This document shows, one piece after another, positions 1 to 9,682 of a stretch of DNA of 64,000 nt; positions within the stretch are counted from its first letter, which is position 1, and every line of letters begins with the position of its first letter. The notes under the pieces were generated by a model. That model made no database searches. It saw only the letters and a program-made list of their open reading frames with translations, and had not been told where the DNA came from. A program made the position numbers and the translations under genes. Origin of the DNA: Cladochytrium replicatum. Its lineage: Eukaryota; Chytridiomycota; Chytridiomycetes; Cladochytriales; Cladochytriaceae. The stretch spans positions 1 to 64,000 of the forward strand of contig JAHLKD010000113.1 of assembly GCA_025526935.1 (NCBI GenBank), written 5' to 3'.

Positions 1-1903
1 AAAACGTCAAGCAAGTGCAAATTTGTCGAACGCCAAAAGGAAACAAAATTCCTTGTTTACCCGGTCCGTTCCTAATATCGATTGGACCCTGAAGGCCGAT
101 TCCTCATATCCAACACAACCAATTGCGATGGAAATATACGGACTGCACCAAAGACTCTTCGTGAGGCTTTATCACGATCCGATGAGGCTCCATTCTGGTT
201 AGCGGCGATGAAGGAGGAAGTTACACACTAGTCGGCAAACAATACTTGGGGGCCGAAACGTTTTTACCTGTGGACGGAATGTATTATCGGTGCAAATGGG
301 TTTTCACATATAGACTTGACGAACAGGCAATATGACTCGATTCAAAGCACGTGGGGTCGTACGAGATTTTCACAGATTGAGGATTGGATTTCGATGAAAC
401 CTATTCTCCAGTTACGAAAACGTCCACGTCCGTTTTCTGATTGCATTAGAGGCCAGCAAATTAGTCGCATGATCATATTCCATGTTGATATCAAGGGTGC
501 ATATCTCAATGCAATACTGGAAGAAGAGAACTACGTCGAACTCCCTCATGGTTTCGGACGAGTAGATTTCCGGAATCGACCCATCGTCTGCAGACTTATC
601 AAAAGTCTGTACGGTCTACACCAGGCAGCTCGAGAATGGTACAAAACTCTTTGGAAACAATATCTCAGTGTTGGTTTCGTGCGGAATATTGCAGACATCT
701 GTCATTTCTGGCGATACAATCCAACAAATAATACCCGCGAACACACTACCGTTCATGTCGATGATATACTACATTTTTCCACAGATCCAAACGCATATCA
801 TCGGTTTCAGACCGATTTGGAAACTTCGTTCACAGTAGGCAGTACTTCGAAGGCGAAATGGATTCTGAAAATGGAGTTATTGCAGACAACGGAAGGATAT
901 TTCCTTAGCAATGCATTGTACGTAAAGAAGATTCTCGAAGAAGCGAATTTATGGGGTACCAACATCAAACCGACCAAAACACCGATGTCAAAATCATATA
1001 TCTTTGATGAGACCACACCAACACTGTCCGATGCCGAGGCAACACAATTTCGATCAATGTTAATGAAGATATCGTACGTGGCGACTAAGACACGACCGGA
1101 TATTTCATACGCAGTCAATATTTTGGCACAACATCAGATTGATCCTCGACAGTCAGAATCAAAGGCTCTCTATCGATTACAACGATATTTACTCGGTACT
1201 TGGGATTACGGTTTACACTATACACGGACTGGTATCACGTCTCCGATGCTAAGACCCGACGGTCTCTACATGTTTGATTCGGCTAACAACCCACAAGGTT
1301 ATGCCGATGCAGACTGGGCGGGCGATGCAGATAGATACTCACGAACCGGTTACGTGGTAATGTTCGCTAATGCGGCAATCAGTTGGCAGTCGATTCGACA
1401 ACAGACTATTGCAGCCTCGTCGTCGGAAGCCGAACTGTATGCGCTGAACGAACTATCGCGTGAGATGAAGTGGATGAAAAATCTTATGACGGGTATTGGA
1501 ATTACGTCGTTCAATCCGCTCCGTTTATGGCAAGACAATCAATCCACCGAGTCTATCGCAAACAATCTGTTCAACAACAAACGGACCAAACACATGGACG
1601 TTCGCGAGAGATTTGTGAATCTCCAAGTTGAACAGAAACATCAGGAGTTACACCATATGGATACTTCTGATATGATCGCGGACATCTTAACTAAACCTCT
1701 TGGAAGTAAATTATACCTTAAACACAGGGGCTCGTTGGGGCTAGTCAGTCAGTCTTCACTTAATATACTATCTTGAACGACCGGCTGGCGATGTCCATAC
1801 AACTCACCTTTATTTCAATAGAATATCAACTTCAGCATTTACAGAAAGTTATGATCGGTTGAGTGATACTCTCGGTTGTACCTATCTAATGACTGAGGGG
1901 GTG
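1..1903 (+). mobile_element. Copia family A, partial internal region (3' part of pol) of an upstream tandem unit
   Basis: This is the 3' half of a Ty1/copia pol. It matches 5962-7864 almost base for base from about 490 onward and runs straight into the LTR at 1904. An open frame at 316-1776 covers reverse transcriptase and RNase H: the palm aspartate in FHVDIKGAYLNA, the HVDDILHFS catalytic box, the ADADWAGD RNase H motif and a TKHMDVRERF tail. The first 480 bp contain many single-base indels against the downstream copy, so the N-terminal part of the frame is scrambled. The element continues upstream of the window. It shares the LTR at 1904-2503 with the complete element that follows, giving a head-to-tail tandem. 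Confidence 0.9.
1891..1903 (+). other. Polypurine tract of copia family A
   Basis: The purine-rich run GACTGAGGGGGTG lies directly before the LTR start (TGTTAAG). The same run precedes the LTRs at 7865 and 33043. Family B has a near-identical tract (GACTGCGGGGGTG on the minus strand, just right of 13262). By analogy with LTR retroelements it primes plus-strand DNA synthesis. Confidence 0.75.
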
Positions 1904-2503
1904 TGTTAAGTATTTCGATTGATGGACTTGGCCAATCCAGTCATTGATAGTACAAAAACACAAACGCCCGATATACAGAAATGTCACTCTTCACTGAGCA
2001 ACATTTCTAACTATTGAACTAAAGCATATAGATGATGATCTATTACGAGTTTGGATACCTCCGGTTATTTCTTCATGGGTTATATTTATTGCAGGCCATA
2101 GGTATAGTAAACTGTCATTACTTTTCTATCATCCACTTGTAGAAGTGAAGCCCGGATCAGATCACAGCAAAGGTTTACATATGATTAACGCGTTCGTGGG
2201 AATCATGTGTGAGAACAATCCTGTTGAGGAGAGCTAGATCTCACGCACAGCTTAGCATGATTATGCTTCGCTACGCCTGTGAGAAGAAGAGTCAAACCTT
2301 ATCGCTTCAATCCAGATCTTCCGGAAGGAAAAGCCAAAACGACAGTACACTTATTTAAGGAGCCTGTGGCGATACACACAAGGAGCATTCTCTTGCGCTA
2401 GTACTTGTGACTCGCAATCTTCTTTATTCATCTCTTAGAAACATTAACCCGTGAATTAGCAACACACACAACCTGAGGATCCAGACCACAGCTTTGTTCA
2501 ACA
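1904..2503 (+). repeat. LTR of copia family A (shared: 3' LTR of upstream unit, 5' LTR of full-length element)
   Basis: 600 bp, starting TGTTAAG and ending TTCAACA, so the termini have the TG...CA form with a short inverted repeat (TGTT/AACA). The boundaries are fixed independently by the solo LTR at 23756-24354, which has a 5-bp target duplication. It differs from the downstream LTR (7865-8463) by one extra G near 2095. A TATTTAAG box near 2353 is a plausible TATA element of the internal promoter. Confidence 0.95.
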
Positions 2504-2536
2504 CAATAGTTACGAATCGTTGCTTAACACATTTCT
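2504..2536 (+). promoter_or_regulatory. Candidate primer-binding/leader region of copia family A
   Basis: 33 bp separate the 5' LTR end from the gag ATG. It begins CAATAGTTACG. Family B begins ATAGTTATTG at the same place (minus strand, left of 18649), so ATAGTTA is shared directly after the 5' LTR in two otherwise diverged families. That is where a tRNA primer-binding site sits. I could not assign the priming tRNA. Confidence 0.45.
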
Positions 2537-4414
2537 TTGGACAACAACGACAAGATGGGTTCAGGATCGAATGACGCCACATCTTCGCGGCCGAAGCCAT
2601 TCACCGGTAAAACGCTGCAGGATTTCGATCTGTACATGGAACAAGTGCAGACTTACGCAAACTTACGTGGCGGCGCTGGCACTATGCTTCTCCAAGAACC
2701 AATGGCTCTTCCTGATAATCCGAATTACGAGGCGGAAGGAAATCGCCCACAGCGTCCGATAGTCATCGCCGGAGCTGCTGGCGGAGCTGCTAACGAAGCA
2801 CGAGCACAATGGGAAGCAGAACTACGTGAACATTTGGCGATCGTCACACACAACAGTCACTTACGTACGCAATATCGTGCTGAGATGCAAGATTACCGTG
2901 CACAACAAGCGGACAATAACGTCGCAGTTGGAATTCTATGCGAATGTTTCCCAAAACGCGACATGAATCGAGTCAGAGCTTATGCGTCAGCAAAAGGCAA
3001 AGTCGATGGACTTCGCCGAATTTTCAGTGCTGGCGGACAAGCTCCGATCGAATCGTCTATGTGGGAGCAACGGCTGGTAGATCTGAAATGTACGAACGGT
3101 CAGTCGGCAGAAAGCGTTCAGCAGTTTGTGACCGACCTCACTGAGTTATTCGAACTCAAACTGAACTCTTTACCGGACGAACTCGTAATCAAGGATCTAC
3201 TAAACCGGTTAGTCGCAAAAATCACGATGCAGACAATTGAACTACGGACCCTCGTACCTTTTCTCGGAAAAATGATCACTTCTGCGTATGCCGAATGGGA
3301 ACCGGCGTTAATACAAGATCCAATTGATGCTGCAAATCCGAATGCTCCGCGACCATTCCACCAAAAGCCAACGCATTACTTCGAAACAGTGTCAAATATC
3401 TTGACCGACCTCAACCAATTGGTCCAACTCAACGTCACCATGGATGCCGGTGGGCCGAATGGGACAAAGAAGGCCATGAAGGCAAAGGCGAAGAAAGCGA
3501 AGGCGAAAGCGAAAGCCAAGGTTGCGAAGTCGGAGGATATTTGTACCTTGCATCCGAACTCATCTCACACCAATGCTCAATGCCGTAAGCAGGGTGCCTC
3601 GAGTGGCTCAGGCAGTAGCGGTGGGAGTAGCAGTTCCACTCGGACCAGGCAGTCGCAGGACTCCAGGTCGTCCACATCTTCTTCTGCAAAGAAGACAGAT
3701 CTCACATGCAATTTCTGTGGCAAACGAGGACACAAGCAGTCGGCGTGTAAACGCTATCTCACTGCAAAGAGTCTTTGTTTAGACACGGATTTTCGTGCAT
3801 TCATTGCCAGCCGTGGCGATGCAGGTGATGATTCGTCGGAGGACGAATCTACCGCCAAACCGGTGTTGACCAAGAAGGTAATCTTTGACCTTACCCAACC
3901 TACTTCTGTTGATAAAGATGCTGACACATACATCGGAAATATGTTTTCGATAGTGAACGCACACTCGGCACAGAAGGTTGTCCGTGTACATGTTCAAGCA
4001 AAGGATCGTGTGGGTTTGCTTGATACAGGCGCAACTGTTTGGATGACACCTAATCGTCATGCCTTTAGTTCGCTGACGTATACGAATGACGAGGACGTGG
4101 TGGAACTAGCGGATAGTCATACAATTCCAGTTTGTGGTTTTGGAGATGTATCTGTAGTTTTACCCAATGGGCGAATTAAGATAATACACAACGCACTTTA
4201 TGTTCCTGATCTCGAAGACACACTTGCATCAGTGTGTAGTATCATTGGAGACTCCGGGGACATTGTGAGTTTCACCAAAGACAAGGTTATCCTCACGCAT
4301 GGTGATACGGATGAACACGTTATTATTGGGCGACGGGAAAGAGATTTGTACTATCTCTATGCTGATGTTAGTACCGTCGGAACTCACCAACCGCGGCATG
4401 CGATTGCTCAATGA
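2537..4414 (+). pseudogene. Copia A gag-protease, ended early by a nonsense codon
   Basis: 625-residue reading frame forming the N-terminal part of a single gag-pol polyprotein. The capsid-like gag is at about residues 20-270. A lysine/alanine-rich basic linker follows, then a CX2CX4HX4C zinc knuckle (C391, C394, H399, C404) that binds RNA. The aspartic protease motif DTGATVW is at about 496. The gag-pre-integrase region begins before the frame stops at TGA 4412-4414. Copy A3 has CGA there (about 22730) and reads on into pol, so the stop is a C-to-T change at a CpG, not a programmed gag/pol boundary. This copy cannot make the full polyprotein without readthrough. Confidence 0.9.
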
Positions 4415-7400
4415 GCTAAAGCAGTAGCGGTATCCGCAGAAGGTCTCGATCAGTCGATGGACTTTACGTCCGGTGTACGATCTTCTCACGCGATGGGTCT
4501 CGATGTAATGTCAGACAACAACATTCGTCAAACGAACGATGATGAATGTCAACGAGCATCTCAAGATACAGTTGGAGTGAGCACCAACTTATCGCCAGTG
4601 ACAGTACACGAACTTGCAAAGTTACACCAGCAGTTTGGTCACATCCACTTACGGACAATCGTTCGAACGGCAGAGAAGCTCAACATCAAAATGCCCAAGG
4701 TTGAACCGGATGCATTCAATCTTGTCAACAAATCAATTATGCAGAATTGTTTGGTCTGTAGTCGCACGAAGCTGAAGCAGAAGCCGATTTATTCTACAAT
4801 AAGTCGAGCTCCGAGGAAACTTTTCCGTCTGTTTTCCGATGTCGTACGTTTAATCTACGACGGACAGAAGAAGAGATATTGGCAGATCATTGTCGACGAA
4901 CAACCTCGTTTCATCACAATCTACTTCCTGAATCGAAAGAGTGATGCGGTGGATAGTATGATTCGACATATCGCTGATGTGGAAAATCGCAATCACCCAT
5001 TACATGTTGCTGAACTACGTTCTGATTCAGGAGAATTGATTACTAAACGGTTGATCCAATGGTGCAATACCAAGATTCCTCGCATCCACGTCCACCCAGC
5101 TCCTCCGTCAGTAAAGGAACTCGATGGTCTATCAGAGCGGAATATACAATCGATCAAGTATATGTCAGACGCGATGCTGCTACAAGCTGGACTACCACAA
5201 ACACTTCAATTCGTGCAACTCTCCATCCTATACGCTGCGGTCGTCAAGAACGCTACTTTCCATTCAGCTGTGAATGCGATTCCGTACTGTGCTTACTTGA
5301 CAAGCGGATAGATTTGGCAACTATCCACGCCTTTGGAACACTCGTTAGTTTGTGGATCTCACACGAACAAAGGTTGGCGCGCAGAATCCAAGACAAGTCT
5401 GAACTAGGTCTGTTTCTCGGATACAAGGGTGAAGACCTGAAGATCGTCATAGCACTCAATTTTCGGACAAACACAATAGGCGAATACTTCCATGTTACGT
5501 TCCACGAGGGAGTTTTTGTTGGTTATAATCCTACCCGACAGTTACTCGACGATCTTACGGTACAATATCCACTGAAGGCCGGGACATATTTCGATGTTGA
5601 TCAAATACCAACCGGGGATCAGGGGGTGCAAGAGACGACTGTTGAGTTTGTCTCAGACAATTTCCCAATTTCTACCGTTGCAGACGAAGAAATCGATGAG
5701 GATATAAACGACGACCCCATATATTACCGCTTAGAAGAAGCCGGTGACATGCATGTTGTTGAACATTTACATGGACTAGACGATGATGACCCAGACGATG
5801 CTGATTATGATCCAAATGCTGATTTATCGACTCCACAATCCATTACTGAAGAATCTCCGAATTTGTCTTCCGTATCTCCTGTAGAGGAATATGATGCACA
5901 ACTCGAAAGTGATCTTCAATTCATTGGAGAAGATGTCAACGAAGCGTATGCAGCAAGAAAACGAAAACGTCAAGCAAGTGCAAATTTGTCGAACGCCAAA
6001 AGGAAACAAAATTCCTTGTTTACCCGGTCCGTTCCTAATATCGATTGGACCCTGAAGGCCGATTCCTCATATCCAACACAACCAATTGCGAATGGAAATA
6101 TACGGACTGCACCAAAGACTCTTCGTGAGGCTTTATCACGATCCGATGAGGCTCCATTCTGGTTAGCGGCGATGAAGGAGGAAGTTACACAACTAGTCGG
6201 CAACAATACTTGGGCCGAAACGTTTTTACCTGATGGACGGAATTTATTATCGGGCAAATGGGTTTTCACATATAAGCTTGACGAACATGGCAATATTACT
6301 CGATTCAAAGCACGTTGGGTCGTACGAGGATTTTCACAGATTGAAGGATTGGATTTCGATGAAACCTATTCTCCAGTTACGAAAACGTCCACGATCCGTT
6401 TTCTGATTGCATTAGCAGCATTAGTCGGCATGATCATATTCCAGTTTGATATCAAGGGTGCATATCTCAATGCGATACTGGAAGAAGAGAACTACGTCGA
6501 ACTCCCTCATGGTTTCGGACGAGTAGATTTCCAGAATCTACCCATCGTCTGCAGACTTATCAAAAGTCTGTACGGTCTACACCAGGCAGCTCGAGAATGG
6601 TACAAAACTCTTTGGAAACAATATCTCAGTGTTGGTTTCGTGCGGAATATTGCAGACATCTGTCATTTCTGGCGATACAATCCAACAAATAATACCCGCG
6701 AACACACTACCGTTCATGTCGATGATATACTACATTTTTCCACAGATCCAAACGCATATCATCGGTTTCAGACCGATTTGGAAACTTCGTTCACAGTAGG
6801 CAGTACTTCGAAGGCGAAATGGATTCTGAAAATGGAGTTATTGCAGACAACGGAAGGATATTTCCTTAGCAATGCATTGTACGTAAAGAAGATTCTCGAA
6901 GAAGCGAATTTATGGGGTACCAACATCAAACCGACCAAAACACCGATGTCAAAATCATATATCTTTGATGAGACCACACCAACACTGTCCGATGCCGAGG
7001 CAACACAATTTCGATCAATGTTAATGAAGATATCGTACGTGGCGACTAAGACACGACCGGATATTTCATACGCAGTCAATATTTTGGCACAACATCAGAT
7101 TGATCCTCGACAGTCAGAATCAAAGGCTCTCTATCGATTACAACGATATTTACTCGGTACTTGGGATTACGGTTTACACTATACACGGACTGGTATCACG
7201 TCTCCGATGCTAAGACCCGACGGTCTCTACATGTTTGATTCGGCTAACAACCCACAAGGTTATGCCGATGCAGACTGGGCGGGCGATGCAGATAGATACT
7301 CACGAACCGGTTACGTGGTAATGTTCGCTAATGCGGCAATCAGTTGGCAGTCGATTCGACAACAGACTATTGCAGCCTCGTCGTCGGAAGCCGAACTGTA

Positions 7401-7737
7401 TGCGCTGAACGAACTATCGCGTGAGATGAAGTGGATGAAAAATCTTATGACGGGTATTGGAATTACGTCGTTCAATCCGCTCCGTTTATGGCAAGACAAT
7501 CAATCCACCGAGTCTATCGCAAACAATCTGTTCAACAACAAACGGACCAAACACATGGACGTTCGCGAGAGATTTGTGAATCTCCAAGTTGAACAGAAAC
7601 ATCAGGAGTTACACCATATGGATACTTCTGATATGATCGCGGACATCTTAACTAAACCTCTTGGAAGTAAATTATACCTTAAACACAGGGGCTCGTTGGG
7701 GCTAGTCAGTCAGTCTTCACTTAATATACTATCTTGA
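4415..7737 (+). pseudogene. Copia A integrase-RT-RNase H, frameshifted
   Basis: Continues the polyprotein. The integrase zinc-binding HHCC motif (QQFGHIHLR...NCLVC) and the DDE core follow (aspartates in LFSDVVRL and RSDSGE, glutamate in GLSERN). The integrase frame runs 4457-5311 and then breaks: one C is missing near 5300 compared with copies A2 and A3. The remaining frame (to 7737) carries an acidic linker, reverse transcriptase with HVDDILHFS in place of the usual YVDD, and RNase H ending shortly before the 3' polypurine tract. With the nonsense codon at 4412 there are two lesions. The rest is intact, so this is a very recently disabled element. Confidence 0.9.
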
Positions 7738-7864
7738 ACGACCGGCTGGCGATGTCCATACAACTCACCTTTATTTCAATAGAATATCAACTTCAGCATT
7801 TACAGAAAGTTATGATCGGTTGAGTGATACTCTCGGTTGTACCTATCTAATGACTGAGGGGGTG

Positions 7865-8463
7865 TGTTAAGTATTTCGATTGATGGACTTGGCCAATCCA
7901 GTCATTGATAGTACAAAAACACAAACGCCCGATATACAGAAATGTCACTCTTCACTGAGCAACATTTCTAACTATTGAACTAAAGCATATAGATGATGAT
8001 CTATTACGAGTTTGGATACCTCCGGTTATTTCTTCATGGGTTATATTTATTGCAGCCATAGGTATAGTAAACTGTCATTACTTTTCTATCATCCACTTGT
8101 AGAAGTGAAGCCCGGATCAGATCACAGCAAAGGTTTACATATGATTAACGCGTTCGTGGGAATCATGTGTGAGAACAATCCTGTTGAGGAGAGCTAGATC
8201 TCACGCACAGCTTAGCATGATTATGCTTCGCTACGCCTGTGAGAAGAAGAGTCAAACCTTATCGCTTCAATCCAGATCTTCCGGAAGGAAAAGCCAAAAC
8301 GACAGTACACTTATTTAAGGAGCCTGTGGCGATACACACAAGGAGCATTCTCTTGCGCTAGTACTTGTGACTCGCAATCTTCTTTATTCATCTCTTAGAA
8401 ACATTAACCCGTGAATTAGCAACACACACAACCTGAGGATCCAGACCACAGCTTTGTTCAACA
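7865..8463 (+). repeat. 3' LTR of copia family A copy 1
   Basis: 599 bp, TGTTAAG...TTCAACA, preceded by the polypurine tract. At its right end it abuts protease-coding sequence of copy A2 in the opposite orientation (from 8464), a tail-to-tail junction without target duplication. Confidence 0.95.
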
Positions 8464-9682
8464 TGCAAGTGTGTCTTCGAGATCAGGAACATAAAGTGCG
8501 TTGTGTATTATCTTAATTCGCCCATTGGGTAAAACTACAGATACATCTCCAAAACCACAAACTGGAATTGTATGACTATCCGCTAGTTCCACCACGTCCT
8601 CGTCATTCGTATACGTCAGCGAACTAAAGGCATGACGATTAGGTGTCATCCAAACAGTTGCGCCTGTATCAAGCAAACCCACACGATCCTTTGCTTGAAC
8701 ATGTACACGGACAACCTTCTGTGCCGAGTGTGCGTTCACTGTCGAAAACATATTTCCGATGTATGTGTCAGCATCTTTATCAACAGAAGTAGGTTGGGTA
8801 AGGTCAAAGATTACCTTCTTGGTCAACACCGGTTTGGCGGTAGATTCGTCCTCCGACGAATCATCACCTGCATCGCCACGGCTGGCAATGAATGCACGAA
8901 AATCCGTGTCTAAACAAAGACTCTTTGCAGTGAGATAGCGTTTACACGCCGACTGCTTGTGTCCTCGTTTGCCACAGAAGTTGCATGTGAGATCTGTCTT
9001 CTTTGCAGAAGAAGATGTGGACGACCTGGAGTCCTGCGACTGCCTGGTCCGAGTGGAACTGCTACTCCCACCGCTACTGCCTGAACCCGAGGCACCCTGC
9101 TTATGGCATTGAGCATTGGTGTGAGACGAGTTCGGATGCAAGGTACAAATATCCTCCGACTTCGCAACCTTGGCTTTCGCTTTTGCCTTTGCCTGCATGG
9201 CCTTCTTTGTCCCATTAGGCCCACCGGCATCCATGGTGACGTTGAGTTGGACCAATTGGTTGAGGTCGGTCAAGATATTTGACACTGTTTCGAAGTAATG
9301 CGTTGGCTTTTGGTGGAATGGTCGCGGAGCATTCGGATTTGCAGCATCAATTGGATCTTGTAGTAACGCCGGTTCCCATTCGGCATACGCAAAAGTGATC
9401 ATTTTTCCGAGAAAAGGTACGAGGGTCCGTAGTTCAATTGTCTGCATCGTGATTTTTGCGACTAACCGGTTACGTAGATCCTTGATTACGAGTTCGTCCG
9501 GTAAAGAGTTCAGTTTGAGTTCGAACAACTCAGTGAGGTCGGTCACAAACTGCTGAACGCTTTCTGCCGACTGACCGTTCGTACATTTCAGATCTACCAG
9601 CCGTTGCTCCCACATAGAAGATTCGATCGGAGCTTGACCGCCAGCACTGAAAATTCGGCAAAGTCCATCGACTTTGCCTTGT
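8464..9682 (-). pseudogene. Copia A copy 2, gag-protease segment (minus strand)
   Basis: Read on the minus strand this covers gag from GKVDGLCRIF through the zinc knuckle (CNFCGKRGHKQSAC) and protease (LLDTGATVWM) to VPDLEDTLA, where it meets the plus-strand LTR. It is fused in frame to the preceding RNase H segment, producing a 659-residue chimeric reading frame (8458-10437). The gag N-terminus is absent. This cannot be a functional gag-pol. Confidence 0.88.

Larger units (their letters stand above)
1904..8463 (+). mobile_element. Full-length Ty1/copia retrotransposon, family A copy 1
   Basis: LTR 1904-2503, internal 2504-7864, LTR 7865-8463. Domain order gag, protease, integrase, RT, RNase H is diagnostic of Ty1/copia (Pseudoviridae-type), not Ty3/gypsy. 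The LTRs differ only by one indel in about 600 bp, so insertion or homogenisation was very recent. There are no ordinary flanking target duplications: the left side is another family-A internal region and the right side is an inverted A fragment. Confidence 0.93.

Noticed and set aside
2520-2762. 80-codon frame overlapping the start of copia gag
   Set aside because: Different frame from the conserved gag ORF and repeated only because the copies are near-identical.
4412-4414. Programmed stop/readthrough between gag and pol in family A
   Set aside because: Copy A3 has a sense codon (CGA) at this position with a continuous frame, so the stop is a mutation in copy 1.
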